A stretch of 64,000 nucleotides of DNA from Isoetes taiwanensis (GCA_021234155.1 JAJEKV010000206.1:432001-496000); one strand, 5' to 3'. Shown: positions 1 through 15,460, counted from the stretch's first letter. Made by a program: numbers and translations. Notes: generated by a model from the letters alone, not told the origin.

Positions 1-1003
1 AAGGCTCTATATGCAATGCAAAACAATAGTCATAGAGCGGAGTTGTATGATTGGGCCCATCGACCACGCTTTGTTCAAGGTCTTAGTGGAGCCCTGTCCT
101 TTTATACTGGGTGGAAGTATGGGGCAAATGAGTATCACTTGCTACTTGGAATGACTTGGAGCAGGTCCAAAGCCTTCTTAGTAATGCAGCACTCGCCTCC
201 CTAAACTAGCTTATATCATGGCAATGGAGCCGCATTGCCTCAAGTCCTGCTTGGAGGGAAAAGAGAGCTCAATGGTTGGCTAGATGGAATGTGCGGGGGC
301 ACAGTGCATACATGTGCAAACAGAGGCGGTCGCCATAGCTTGAGGCAATATCTTGACGATTGCTTCCTCGGCAAGCTTTGGGATGCCAATGCCCTTAAAA
401 GCAGTCAAGACAAACACACTACGGTAGCGACATAAATCCCACATTGGAACGAGGCCCGCAATGCTACTGCGTACCCACTTGCCCATGAAAAGGCGCGAGA
501 CTCATTGCCTCCATTCGCATTGCGGGGCACATCATCTTCGAATTGAGACAAGGCGAGATGGATTGGTGAGCCACGCCGGGACGTGCTCTGTCAATGCCGC
601 CAAATGGGAGTCATTGAGGATGAATCTCATACCCTTCAAAGTTGCCCAAAGATATGATCAAACCGGACACGATATGCCGAGTTGGTCGCCCGCCCGCCGT
701 TACATGTGACATTGAGCACAGCATCCGTACGGGTGCTGGGATCATATCTTCAGGAGGTTATGGACATGCGAGATCAGCTATGTCCTCGGGCACACACTTG
801 ACATGTATATAAACATTGATGTATACTTGTACAGTTTGACAGCATTCTTATTACTGCCACGGTTTTTCCCTCGAAAACCCTTCGGGGCGGGGGTTTTTTT
901 AACCCGGACAGTAATAAGTTTGCTGCGCTCCTTATGGGTCCCATAGGCCGATTGGCCTCAGTGGACGATAAAAAATCATTCTCATTCTCATTCTCATTCT
1001 TAT
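1..1003 (+). mobile_element. LINE (non-LTR retrotransposon) 3' end, decayed
   Basis: Reading across stops, positions 1-715 give the C-terminal part of a LINE ORF2-like protein. The terminal part carries a zinc-finger-like signature in which CQCR is followed by EDESHTLQSCP, typical of the region after LINE reverse transcriptases. In-frame stops (TAA near 433, TGA near 544 and 657) break it. A 3' untranslated region follows, with a GC-rich hairpin-like stretch near 860-905, and the copy ends in a short ATTCTC repeat as LINE tails often do. The reverse-transcriptase core would lie upstream of the window. The family is inferred from motif layout only. Confidence 0.6.
977..1001 (+). repeat. (ATTCTC)n tail of the LINE
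   Basis: About four ATTCTC units directly follow the LINE 3' region and mark the likely 3' terminus of that insertion. Confidence 0.6.
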
Positions 1004-2248
1004 ATGGTGCGTAGGATGAAGATATGGCGAATAGTGGAGTGATTGGGTTTGCAACCTGTCTAAGCTATATATCCCTAATGCTAGATGACTTTGTGCAAGT
1101 GGTCAAACATTCCTCTAAGCTCCCAACAAATCAAATCAATGATATAGAATTTGTCAAAAAAGGCTACAAAGATTGACAAGAGGATTGATCCTCACCAACC
1201 ACGATCCCCAGCTGCAATGCGGCCATTAGCCTGACCATTGCCTTGCTCATTCACTGCACATGCACTCATGGGGTTAGTCCTCTTGACTAAGTGGGGATTC
1301 ATAAAACTGCCTACTACTGCATGTGCATGGATACCTTGGAATTTATTAGATAACAAGAATATTTTATGTGAAGCCACAAGATACCATGTGAGTAAGTGCT
1401 AGACAATGGCAATACGATCAAATGAAATATAGTACATGAGCATTAGAAGCAAAGAACATAATAAGAAAGACCAAAACTTCATGATGCATAATGCATAGCT
1501 CCGAGACAATGGGAAGCTCAGCTAGTGTACACTCAGATCCGATTAGCATAATAATGCTTAGCTGGCTTAGAATCCAACCCCTGTAGTAGGAGTGGTAGAT
1601 GAACTTCGTATGTGTATACGTTCCCAGTGGCACTGTAAGACCTCTTACGGTGGAGTCAAGGAGTTGACTGTGCATCGGATGCCACGCTCGGTGTCACATA
1701 GCACTAGAACAACACAAAAGATTATCAACAGATAATTGGAACAATTCAGGCCACCGAACCTGGAAGCCTGACCCCAAAGTATCAAAGAGATGCCAAAATG
1801 CCAGGACAAGGTGATGCAATACAAAGACTACGACTTGTAATGCCCATAATCACAATTACAATCTAGCCAGATAACTTGTTCAAGGGGTTCAATGAGCCTT
1901 TTAGTTAAATTAGTGTAAGTTTAACATTGAGCAAATAGCCTTTTTCATAGCAAAACTTATCCAAAGACCATTTCTTCCATAAGGTATACAACATTTCTTA
2001 TTAGCTTACATTAAATCCATTAGCCACAATTTATCACATTTTCTACATGTAATTCTCTTGCCGTGGCTGCATATACAAAATTTAAACCATGTCGAAGTAG
2101 GTAGCTTAGAGATGCATGCTATGATAGCAATCCAAACATGTCGAGTGCATATACTCAGTAACTACTCATTAGTGTTGTGGCAAGTGCACCTCTAGCCAGT
2201 ATATACATTATTTCACTAAGTTATATGGCTTTTAATATCTCATATTAA
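1004..2248. other. No gene recognised
   Basis: AT-rich intergenic sequence. The open frames here (up to 85 codons on the minus strand) have no recognisable motif and no splice context. Confidence 0.5.
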
Positions 2249-2480
2249 ACTAGAAACCAAGCCCAACACTCCTGGATTATAAAAGGTTTATGCACATACC
2301 TCCAATTATTCCCCTCCCGTATTTTTTCGTGTTTTCCAATTTTCTGTTTTTCCCTCTTTTCGTTTTTTCCTTCCATTTTTCTCCTTTTTTCCATTTACCC
2401 TTTTTGGGTTGCCCCTAGGGGGGCAAACCCTTGTTTATGTGGGCTTTTGGCATATCCTAGGTATATGCTAGAATATCCCT
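2249..2480 (+). repeat. Dispersed repeat family A, copy 1
   Basis: Holds ACTAGAAACCAAGC, a pyrimidine-rich run, then GGGTTGCCCCTAGGGG followed by GGCATATCCTAGGTATATGC. The same blocks recur at 4572-5060 in a different order, and the GGGTTGCCCC block recurs inverted at 8935-9012. Probably a non-autonomous element; its ends are not defined. Confidence 0.55.
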
Positions 2481-4006
<1,526 letters not shown>

Positions 4007-4388
4007 TGAGTAGAAGCTTAAATACCGGTCTGCTGCTTAGTTCATCGCAGACATCCTTGCTTAACCTTTATTAAGAGATGCATTTATCTCCTCAATTTGT
4101 AGTTTGCCTTCCATGTTTTAAAGTGTGTGCATTTAGGTTCAACATTATGGTACATTTGCATTTAGTCCATTAGAGAATATTACCTAGTGTGGTTGTTTTC
4201 CCTCTTATCCCCACAAGGGCACGCTAACATTTTTCTACCCTTATACCTTTAAGCCTAATTAGAAAATAAAGTCTCAATGCCTAATTAGTGTGGTCGTCGG
4301 GCGCCACTGAACAGCAGGTCGGTCGCAGCAGAAAACAAAGGGAAAACTTTTTCTCTTTTGCGTGGAGTTTTTTTTTTCATTCAAAACT

Positions 4389-4535
4389 TAATACGGCCGT
4401 ATTATGGCCCGTATTCCCTGGAATACGGGCGTATTCTGTTTCGACAATTTCTTACGGCGTATTCATTTTTAGAATACGGTTTTTTTTTTAATTTACGTAC
4501 TCGCCGTATTCTAAAGAGAATACGGCCGTACCCAT
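4389..4535. repeat. Cluster of GTATTC/GAATAC inverted repeats
   Basis: The 11-bp arms GCCCGTATTCC and GGAATACGGGC pair around 4407-4430, and GCCGTATTCT pairs with AGAATACGGC around 4503-4526. TACGGCCGTA occurs at both edges. The whole stretch can fold into several hairpins and codes for nothing visible. Confidence 0.7.
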
Positions 4536-4571
4536 GATGGAAATAGCATTCCACTGATATGTTTGAGTCCA

Positions 4572-5060
4572 GTTTTTTGGGTTGCCCCTAAGGGGAAAAC
4601 CCTCATCCATGTGGGTTTGTGGCATATTCCAAGTATATGTCAGTATATGCTCGAAAACATGACTTTGAAGTGTGATTTAAGCCATTTCACTCTCGGGTCA
4701 CGGAGGGCAACCCTCCGTGCGCAGCACCTTGTTTTTTTCCTTTTGCTAGGTTTTGTTCCAGATTTTCGGCCATCTAATCTGGAGGGTTGATATGCGACAT
4801 CCGATTTACATTTGATTTCTAACAGTCATACACTAAAGCTTTGCAATTTAAGACTAGAAACCAAGCACAACTAGATTATAAGAGATTTATGCACATTCGT
4901 CCCTTTTGTCCTTTTTTGCTTTTCTTTTTTCTTCCTCATTTTTTCCTTTCCTTTTTTTCCCTCACTTTTCTCCTTTGTTCACCTTTTTTAGAGTTTGTTT
5001 CACGATTCTTGGCCTCCTGATTTGGAAGGTCAATATGAGCCATTTGATCATGATCATTTA
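4572..5060 (+). repeat. Dispersed repeat family A, copy 2
   Basis: GGGTTGCCCCTAAGGGG and the following GGCATATTCCAAGTATATG match 2398-2480. The stretch from 4850 (ACTAGAAACCAAGC, then a T/C-rich run) matches 2249-2400. A sub-unit near 4740-4795 is repeated near 4990-5045. Confidence 0.55.
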
Positions 5061-5135
5061 CAGTTGCCCAATCGGATGGCTCATCTCAACCATCCAATCC
5101 AAGATTTAAAAAATGACATACTTACACTTTGTAAT

Positions 5136-5185
5136 ACAAGAAATTTATCGCGGCGGCCAAGGCCGCCATGAACATTTCTCTTTTC
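5136..5185 (+). repeat. GCGGCGGCC hairpin family B, copy 1
   Basis: ACAAGAAATTTATCGCGGCG then GCC-AA-GGCCGCC and AACATTTCTCT: a roughly 50-bp imperfect palindrome. Sister copies lie at 5383, 14900, 24898 and 27421. Confidence 0.75.
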
Positions 5186-5382
5186 CAAAACCATCATCAG
5201 GAATTTCTAGATAATTCAAAAATAGTGTAAAGAAGTTCTAAAATTCTCCCCAAAATTCCCTCATGTTCTAGGATTCTATATTCTAGGATTCTTTGACTAT
5301 AAGTAATGTGGTTTGTGAAGGAGAGTGATTGGCCATATGACATTTCTCATGCCGAACCTACTTCATATTCTACCTTATTTAT

Positions 5383-5432
5383 ACAAGAAATTTATCGCGG
5401 CGGCCAAGGACGCCACGAACATTTCTCTTTCC
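5383..5432 (+). repeat. GCGGCGGCC hairpin family B, copy 2
   Basis: Nearly identical to copy 1, about 245 bp downstream, with GGACGCCACG in the second arm instead of GGCCGCCATG. Confidence 0.75.
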
Positions 5433-6589
5433 TGCAATATGAACATTGGGGGGATGAGCAACTAGTCGTGCGCATTCGTTGCAAGAGAAGCACTTTGATG
5501 GGTATTCAATTACCATGCATCCCAGTACATTAGGGCATACACATTTGTATATGGATTATAAATAACTAAACAGGGTCTACTGGCAGTGGCACCAAATAAA
5601 TATCAAACTCAGACATATGTTTGCTTCAGTCGCCGCCCAACAGTATTCAAGAGTCAGATTGGATGGCTATGGCTCCGGATTGGATGGCTATGGCATCAAA
5701 TCGTTATTTTTGGTTTCAAATATTGGGCAACGTAGCTTCTCCACTGCAAGAAACAACCTCTTTGCTTATCTCTGTTTGCCGATGCATCGCACAGATCAAA
5801 ACAGAGCATCAATAGAGAAGCAGGATCCCTTTCGCCTCTGGCAGCAGGATTTAACCGGCAAACAACATCTGACGGTAAGAGAGCGATATGATCCGCCCAA
5901 TCTAATCCAACATACCTATGTGTTCGTTGCAACGACAGGGCTTCAACTGAGGTCAAGCATACCCGCCATCGCCAAACAACCAGGCATCGAAGTCGCAGGA
6001 GGAGATTGTGAATAGAAAAATTACATGGCATAAAAATGTGAGATTAGATTGCGACGCAGAAATATTAGCGAGGGACACAAGAAAAAGGAAAATTACAAAC
6101 TGCTTTACAATTACATCCTTTCTCATCTTATTCAACAATAGAACCCTCATTTTATATAATTAGTAAGGCAAGTGATGGAGGTCAGACGAACTAATAAACA
6201 TGAGATGTGATACTTTGTATTATTGACTAACATTGACTTAACATCTAATGTTTGTGGCTGATGCGAACATTTCTCTGTTGGATCCCAATGAACGTCAAAC
6301 GTTTGATGATGCAATGTTCGTGTGAAGCCGAAATAATGAAAGGTCCATGATTACTTGAGATATATATGCAACTCGTGAGCAATTTAATGGTCTACATGCT
6401 AAAATTAGACTTGAACTACGTATCAATTTGAGAACATACGGGATTTGAACCCATGCTATTTCCTTGTGTTCTCCTGCCTATATGATACATGGATGCTGTG
6501 GTTGATGACCATAGGATTTCCACTATATTTTTCACTTTATTACTATAATGTTTTTTTGCGTTCCTTCAGTTTGTTCCTTCCCTTTTTTG
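5433..6589. other. No supported gene
   Basis: A 132-codon open frame at 5617-6015 has no recognisable domain, contains a short duplication (GGATTGGATGGCTATGG) and overlaps an equally long minus-strand frame, so I do not call it. A tRNA-like B-box in antisense (GGGATTTGAACCC near 6440) may be an old SINE trace. Confidence 0.4.
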
Positions 6590-6905
6590 CCACTACCCGA
6601 TGGTAGGCAATGGGTTTTGAGCCTGGGTGGGGATTGCCCATAACCAATGGCTTGACCATAGCCTGCCAGCGCGATGGATATTTTTTCTTCTTTGAGTCAT
6701 CCGATGATAGTCAGTGGGTTTTGAGCCTGGCTGGGGGTTGCCCATAACCAATGGCTTGACTACTAGGCTGCCAACGCGATGTATATTTTTTTTTTTTTTT
6801 TAATTTATGAACCACCCGATAATAGTCAGTGGGTTTTGAGCCTGGCTTGGGGTTCGCCCATAACCAATGGCTTTACCACCAGGCCATCATCGCGACGGAT
6901 ATTGT
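6590..6905 (+). repeat. Three-copy tandem repeat, unit about 105-130 bp
   Basis: GTGGGTTTTGAGCCTGG, TTGCCCATAACCAATGGCTT and an ending CGCGAYG-GATATT-T-rich tract recur three times, starting near 6590, 6700 and 6815. Unit length varies mainly through the poly-T tract. Confidence 0.75.
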
Positions 6906-7272
6906 TTCCATTATATTTGTTTATACATCTATATTAATCAGTTTGACAAAATATGGATAAGGGGAATCTCATGGTTATCCGACAGCACACTATGTATCGT
7001 ACGGGAAGATGGTGGTATCCATGAAAGGCAAAGATCATTCTCTTGCATGGGCAGAGCGGACATACCTTATTTGTAATCCACTTCCTTATAATTTTCTATG
7101 TGACCTGTCTAGAGGAAGATTAAGCAAACACGCTATATTAAATAAAAATATGATCAAACGAAGTATATGAAAGATGAAGGAAGCATACATTGTTGACTTC
7201 CTCTGTGTTAGTCTAAATAACTGCACTTCTTGTGTGACCTGAATAAATGAGTGCTAAGAACAACGTACCATA
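6906..7272. other. Flank of the Helitron; nothing recognised
   Basis: AT-rich sequence. The 3' end of the Helitron (CTRR with a preceding hairpin, minus strand) should lie here or just beyond, but I could not place it. Confidence 0.35.
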
Positions 7273-8845
7273 TTATAAAAGTAGTTCTTTGTACACGATA
7301 TTCCTCGTGGATCTTGTCGTGTTCTCTGGTGAGAGGAGAATCAGCACGTCCTGTCTCTTCCGCATGCGAGTAAGCGCCATGTACAGCTGGCCATGTGCGA
7401 ATACTTCAGTACGCAAGTCGATGACGATGCGATCCAATGTTAGTCCTTGATAACTATTGAACGTTTGCCAGTTGGCGGGACTTCTTGGGTGTTGTAGATG
7501 GTGATGGTCGGTTTGTACAGCAGTAGAGTTGCAGTTTTTTTGTGAGTTTGTTGTGGAGTGTCGAGGTATCGCTGTCTCTTTGGGGCAGTTCCTCCTCACT
7601 TGCTTTGTAACATCACCATTCTTTTAATATATTGATGACACAGTTCTTAAAAAAAAAAACTATTGAACGTGGTCGAGTAAGACAACCGAAGAGGTAATTG
7701 CCGCCTATGAATGGTCCAAGGCCGGCTCTCCAATTGATAGAAGAAGTCAGTTTTAGAAATCGGGTACGTACGTGCATCATCGTCGGATGCTTCATCTAGT
7801 ACCTTCACCATTACAAACTTTTCGTGCATCGATACAACCATAACTCTCGCATTTTTCACAAGACCTTTTTCCATATTTAGTCGTTTCTTAATGTGGCATA
7901 TAGCCCCTACCTTAAGCTTGAGTTCGTGGTTGGGTATCCCAGAATGTGTGAAGTTATTAAGAAAATTTGATGCTGCATATGGATGGTCGTGTATGATTTC
8001 CTCTTGCTCAGTGACGCGATCATGGCTATAATATGATTTGTAATAATTATGAACTCTACTAAGAATGTGATCATTAAAGTTGTCAACACTCTTATTGATC
8101 GGCGATAAGAAGTTGTGTTTCTTGCATGTTATTGGATCCTGAAGGAGGTTGGAAGGATACAAAAATTCAATTGCATCTGCTACATCAGTAGTTATATTGA
8201 AACTGTAGATTGCTCCCAATCCTCTCCTATTCCTCTGCGTTGCATATCAATTCTTCTAACCTCAATACATGAAAACTTTGCCATAGTGGCAATGACTTTA
8301 TGGATGCATTGTAGGCTGCAATTCTTCCCCCTCCGTTTACAACAGGAGCAACCTGTCTAAAGTCTCCAGCACCAATAAAATATTTGCCTCCAAATGGAAG
8401 ATTGTTCCTGCACAGTCGTTGCAATAGATAATCAACACTTTCTATAATAGCTTTGTTTGCCATTGGAAACCCATCCCAGATGATAACCTTAGCTGCAATG
8501 AGCATATCTGCTGCTCCAGAATTATGTTCTATAATTGAGCGAAGTCCTGCATTGTTTTCTTCCACGGGAATTTGAAAGAGCGAGTGGGCCGTTCACCCTC
8601 CTGGATACTGTCGACCTGCTAATACTGTCGTACCGCACGGGAGCACTATCCCTCGATTGCCTCGTATGGACATGCATATGCAATTCAAAAGGAATGTTTT
8701 CCCTCTGCCTGCTTTTCCATTGATAAAAATAGGTTGCTTGCTTTGTGGTAATTCCAACCATCCACAAATGAAACTGTATATCTGCCGCTATAGCTGCCCT
8801 TCCTCCTTCCAGACCTCCGTTTTCTAGACAAAATATAAGGACCAA
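7273..8845 (-). pseudogene. Helitron PIF1-type helicase domain
   Basis: The domain would unwind DNA during rolling-circle transposition. Visible in order: Walker A INGKAGRGKTF (about 8690-8730), IIWDGFPMANKA in the Walker B position where Helitrons normally have WDEAPM (the Glu is Gly here), GDFRQVAPVV, and near the C-terminus SYQGLTLDRIVIDL followed by HGQLYMALTRMRKRQDV. Three or more frame changes separate these blocks (near 8560, 8220 and 7650). The missing Walker B glutamate and the frameshifts argue against helicase activity. Confidence 0.85.
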
Positions 8846-8934
8846 GCACCGGTTAGCCAGTTTACAAAAGCCGCCCAGGCCACCGCCAGTTTACACCCTA
8901 TAGCAAGTTTGGAGCAGTCATTACTATATTCCTG

Positions 8935-9012
8935 TCATATACTAGCATATACCTAGAATATGCTATAAACCCCATATGGACGAGGGCTTGCCCCCTAGGG
9001 GCAACCCAAAAA
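8935..9012 (-). repeat. Dispersed repeat family A, copy 3, inside the Helitron
   Basis: Reverse complement of the GGGTTGCCCCTAGGGG / GGCATATxCTAGGTATATGC block seen at 2398 and 4572. It lies between the linker and helicase parts of the Helitron, in about 170 bp without coding homology, so it looks like an insertion into the Helitron. Confidence 0.6.
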
Positions 9013-9038
9013 CTAGTTATGAATTAGAATACTAATAG

Positions 9039-9695
9039 CTAAGTATCAATATTATTCCATCCATATAAGCCCGATAAGGTGGTTATCGGTCTTTGCTTCG
9101 ACTGATAACACAAAATGCGTCGCCGTAGACATACAACCTCATTACTCATTATATTCGCCATTTGCGTCGCATTGTTTAGATATGTTTCGTGGTCGGAAAA
9201 TTTTTGCAACTCATGCATGACTTCTCTTCCAAGACGGGGTTGCAGTTGAAGACCGAATGCCATGATATTGGTACTATGTTGTGTCAAAATATTATTGATT
9301 AAATGAAGTGTTTCATTAAAGGCAGTTCTCTCATTATTTGGATATTCATCGAGTAGGTCGACAGTCATTGGTATTCGAAACCTAGTCCACAACTCAATTG
9401 CTAGACCATGGTCGAGTAACAACATAGCAAAAAGAAATCGGAGTTGTGTAGGATTTAACGATAAAGAAACCGCTTCTTCCATAACTAAGGATGCTTCATT
9501 GTGTGCCGCGAGTAACCCTTCTGCCTCTGCAACTTGTTGGTACGTTTCATAGTGTCGTTCATTAACGACTTTCAACTCACCCCACGTTCTTGCAGAGTGG
9601 TGCAATAGGATCTGTCTAAGATAGAATGTCTCTCCAACTCGAGTTAGTACTAATCGTATCCTACATACTATTGGTTGCCTTACTCTTTTTCTCAC
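9039..9695 (-). pseudogene. Helitron Rep-to-helicase linker region
   Basis: A 218-codon frame opens with RKRVRQPIVCRIRLVLTRVGE, continues with ERFYLRQIL-like ETFYLRQILLHH and contains NPTQLRFLFAMLLLDH. This is the conserved Helitron segment between Rep and helicase. It follows the Rep frame with only a short gap and a frame change near 9700. Confidence 0.8.
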
Positions 9696-9720
9696 TATTC
9701 GTCGTGAAACCCTCTCGCTC

Positions 9721-10874
9721 TTATTCTATACAAGTTCCAGGTTCGATCGCTAATGATGGATTGTACATGAGCAATGTATATTGTTCATGATACTGAATGT
9801 ACGTGAAAGCATCAAACTCGGGCGCCACGGGACGTAAGAAATATCGATCTAGCAACGACTTCGTGTTCAGGTGTGGCAGATGCAGGGATAAGCATTTGAT
9901 GGCAGGAGATTTATTCCTTATATCATATGACATCACTCGCCATGCAGCCTCCGTTGCTGATAAATAACGTGCCCTCAAGTAATCGTTTATTTCATCCCTA
10001 GGAAGACATCTAGGAGCTTGTTCTGATGATATATGACCTAATGCTTGCCCTATAGTACTGCCTCTTTGACCATTGATGCTCGATGAAGGTTCTCTAGCCT
10101 CTTCATGGTGATTGCTTATTGATGATGGCACAGAAATAGGATGTCTTTCTTGAGTTACACGAAAATTGGCATTGTCGAATCCCTTATAAATGTAACTGTA
10201 AAGGTAGGAGAATACGTGGACTGTGGATGCAATGTCCATCATAACGTGACAATCTAATTCCTGAAGGAGAAAGGCATTATATGGTACCACCCATGTATCA
10301 TCTGTACTCCTCCTTCTGTATTGCACGTAACCTTTTGAATCAAGATGCGTAATTGGATTGACATCCTTGGGGTACTTATAACAACAGGGATTGTTGTTTG
10401 AAGAGCACCTATGTGGGTGTCTATGTATCATGAATTTTTGAACCTTCGCTTGAAGGACTAGATCTATAGGCAGTTCAGCAGAAATGATGTCATCGATGCA
10501 TTCAATCGGTATATCGGGTCCAGTACTCAAAACAAGATGTGTGTGTGGCAATCCATGATTTTGAAATTCTATGACACTTATCATATATGATATATATTAA
10601 AAGGATTTATGGAGAAGTTCTTTTAACACCGGACGACAACCATAGGAACATCAGATGCATTTTGCCCATGCCTAAGTGTCGCTCGTATTTCTAGCCAATC
10701 TGTATTTGTGGTCATAGTGACAAACAATGTTGGATGACCTTTTGCCCTAGATAGGGCCAATGCATCAGCCACTTGCACGGAACACCACCTTTGATACCCC
10801 AAGAACAAAGAGGGCAAGACTATGTCTTTCTGTTCATCATTCTCTCTCTCCGAATAGTCCTCATCATATTGCAC
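9721..10874 (-). pseudogene. Helitron Rep (HUH nuclease) domain
   Basis: Upstream frame 10874-10623 shows ALALSRAKGHPTLFVTMTTN, the conserved 'helitron-like N' end. After a frame change, 10584-9721 has VIEFQNHGLPHTHLVL, in which H-T-H is the metal-binding HUH motif, and later YLYSYIYKGFDNA, which holds the tyrosine-bearing region. Rep nicks and rejoins single-stranded DNA at Helitron ends. A second broken join falls near 10600. Assignment is firm; integrity is not. Confidence 0.85.
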
Positions 10875-10901
10875 CCCGAAAGGTAGGCGTTCTGAAATAG
10901 T

Positions 10902-12576
<1,675 letters not shown>

Positions 12577-12718
12577 TTACTTTATGTAAGTTCTATTCAC
12601 AAGTGGTAATATTTAAACCTCGACTTTGATTATCACTCATATCTAATTTAGTGTCATTTTCTGTTTGATAAATATTTGTTTGATGGAATTTGTTTGAAGC
12701 ATCCTTGTGCTGACACGT

Positions 12719-13910
12719 ATGGCGGCTACGGCGGCTATGGCGACCTTTTCCCTTGTTTCGTGCTCTACCGCTGCTTTGCTCTGGCTATGGAAGATCCAAC
12801 TCCGATGCTGGTAGCGGGTAGTACCAGTTTCGGCCGACACAAATTTCCTTGACGATACACCTCTTCTTCTTGCCTGCCCTCAAATATGCAGAGCTTTTCA
12901 TATTAGCAAGAGAGAAGAGAGCAATGAAGAGAAGATCGATCCATTTTCGCTTGTGGCAGATGAGCTGCGCTTTGTGGCCCAGAGATTAAGGGAAATGGTT
13001 ATAGCAGAAGTCCCCAAACTAGCTTCTGCCGTTGAGTACTTTTTCAATATGGGCGTTGAAGGAAAGAGGTTCAGGCCCACAATGTTGCTGCTTATGGCTT
13101 CTTCCTTGATTGTTGTGGTGCCAGATGTTGTCACAGATGAACAACTTATTTGGAGGCAAAGAACGCATTCTTTGAGATTATCGAGATGATCTATGTTGCA
13201 AGCCTTCTTCACGACGGCGTCTTGGATAATGCGGATACAAGAAGAGGTATTGGGTCTTTGAATTTTCTAATGGGCAATAAACTTCTTTGTTTTTGGTGGG
13301 GACTTCTTACTTGCTAGGGCTTTAGTAGCATTGGCATCCTTAAAGAATACGTATAGTGGAGTTGTTATCAAAAGTTTTAGAGCATTTGGTTCTGGGGAAA
13401 TTATGCAATGGACGACGATCTTTGAACAGAGTCGTAGCATGGATTATTACCGGAAAAACCTTCTATAAGACCCGCATCTTTGATGGCTAACTTGATTGCA
13501 AAGGTTGTGGCCCTCTTAGCAGGGCATATTGCGAGAGGTTGCTAGCATTTGATTATGGGAGAAATTTAGGGTTGGCTTATCGGTTGGTGATGACACCGCT
13601 AGATTTTACCGAACAAAACCACTCTTGGGAAGCCAGTTCTTAATGATTTAAAGCAAGGTATTGCGACAGCTCCTGTTCTATATGCATTAGAATTGATAGA
13701 AATTTTAAGGAGCCTGGTGATGTGGAGCAGGCACTAAAGCTAGTAATGGCAAGTAATGGGATCAAGAGGACTGAAGAGCTTGCTAGGGACCATGCAGCTT
13801 GGGCAGCTAATGCTGTTGCTAACTTTCCTCCATGTAATCTAGAAAAGGCTCAGCAGTGCAGGAAAGCCCTAATGGATCTTACTGAGCAAGTGGTAACAAG
13901 ATCCAAGTAA
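12719..13910 (+). pseudogene. Solanesyl/polyprenyl diphosphate synthase, processed pseudogene
   Basis: An intronless copy of a plant long-chain prenyl synthase, which makes the side chain of ubiquinone or plastoquinone. In order: a possible organelle-targeting leader from ATG 12719, FVAQRLREMVIAEVPKL, GVEGKRFRPTMLLLM, then SLLHDGVLDNADTRRG (the first Asp-rich motif DDxxD is changed to DGxxD), NFLMGNKL, SGEIMQ-like and C-terminal MDLTEQVVTRSK. Several frameshifts and an early stop break it. Residues near the C-terminus resemble the mitochondrial-type plant enzymes. The lack of introns suggests retroposition; no poly(A) tail remains. It starts about 140 bp from the Helitron coding end, on the opposite strand. 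Confidence 0.85.
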
Positions 13911-14899
13911 TAATATCATATACGCCTGCTATTCTCTTCTTTATTATTCTTCATCATTCACACTCTTTTGGTGCTCCGCTGATTCAATGTTATTGTATTA
14001 TATATGCGGGCTTTATTGTAGCTCATTGTTTGTGAAATTTAGCTTTGAGAAAATGCACCCGTTTTAACCAAGGATACTGGAGTGCAATACTATTTCTGCC
14101 GAGGCAACAGTAACTGCTTTGCTAGATGTTGCAATACGTTCCCAAAAGCTATTATGAGAATCATTTGGTTTAAGGGTTTTACTCGTTATACTGTTGAGCA
14201 TGTTCTTCTGATGTGAAGCTGTACTTAAAAGACTATGTGTTAAACCTGTTTGGCATAGATGGCTGTGGCCCAGTGATTGTGAAGGAGATGTATTGGATAA
14301 AAATTGGACTTTTTAGCAGGATGCCTTTCACTTGCGAACTCATTGGTGATGGTCTTATTGCAGCATGACATAAAACTGAATGTTATCCTCATTTTATGCA
14401 GAGAAGCAATTTTGGTCAAAGATCCATTGGAATTTTGGGGATGCGAATTGATATGAGACCTCATACTAACTTGGGCTGTAAGATACCATTTTAAAGCAAG
14501 ATGTTTTGTGTGGAATGTATACAAGAAATTGCCAAGGGTAATGTTGAACTAGAGTTTTCTCTTTCCTATAGAGAAAGAACGTATTTGACTAGAGTTTGAC
14601 TAGGGTTCAAATCCCGCATGTTCGTGGTTCGAAATAATAGCAGAGACATTTGGGGGCAGAGATCCGGCTTCCCTGGGGGCAGAGATCGTATGCATATGTG
14701 AAAAGTCCCATTCCGGCAATCACTATGGTATTGAAGTGGTATAGCTGCATTTTCGCTTTGTCCAATGCTTTGAGAACCTGAAACCTTGATCCGCCCTGTC
14801 GTTATGGTCGTCATCCTTCTATCGTGCGGGCACTGAACACAAGGCAAGAAATGCAGATTCAAATTGTGCATGTTCTAGCACGTCTAGACGAGTTGGGGA
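13911..14899. other. 3' flank of the pseudogene; no gene recognised
   Basis: The first part is probably transcribed 3' untranslated sequence of the retrocopy. A tRNA B-box-like GGGTTCAAATCCC occurs near 14606 without a matching tRNA body. Confidence 0.4.
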
Positions 14900-14945
14900 A
14901 GAGAAACGTTCGCGGCGGCCTTGACCGCCGCGATAAGTTTCTTGT
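14900..14945 (-). repeat. GCGGCGGCC hairpin family B, copy 3 (inverted)
   Basis: AGAGAAACGTTCGCGGCGGC, then CTTGACCGCCGCGATAAGTT, in reverse orientation to the copies at 5136 and 5383. Confidence 0.75.
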
Positions 14946-15054
14946 AAGAATAATGTGGGGTTTTAACTTACTTGGTAACGCTTCATTTACGCTTTCTTCC
15001 AAACTCACGTCAACAATAACCACAACCTTTGCTTAAAGCCATAACACAAAACAG

Positions 15055-15460
15055 CATAAAGCATTAGAATTTCTATATAATCTATGTTTGATACACTAAC
15101 ATATAGCAATCGTAGTTACAAACTGAGTTACTGAACAAATGGATAGATAACATGACATGAGCCATTCTTTCCGGTACATGATTAATCTAACAACTCAACT
15201 TAAACTCTTCAAATCACATTTGCAATTTCTATTGTTTCTTTTGATCTTTTAAGCTTATTCTTATTCAATGTTTTTTATGGTTGGGGCTTAATATAAGCTA
15301 GCACTTGCAAATCCCATCTTCCCCTTATTTGCCTTCAACATTTCAACTAGGCAATGCATTTTCCCTTCTCCAAAAATTTATGGTAAGATCATGTAACTAG
15401 CCAATGCAATGTTTTAGGCATTTTGGCAACTCAATCAATCGTTGATGGGCGCTCTAATCA
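15055..15460 (+). repeat. Long direct repeat, copy 1
   Basis: Matches 16600-17150 in order: ATATAATCTATGTTTG, then TTTGCAATTTCTATTGTT, then TATTCTTATTCAAT, then CCTTCAACATTTCAACTAGG and CAATGTTTTAGGCATT. Probably two copies of one old mobile element; no coding signal. Confidence 0.7.

Noticed and set aside
5617-6015. 132-codon ORF
   Set aside because: No domain, no splice context, internal duplication, and an equally long frame on the other strand.
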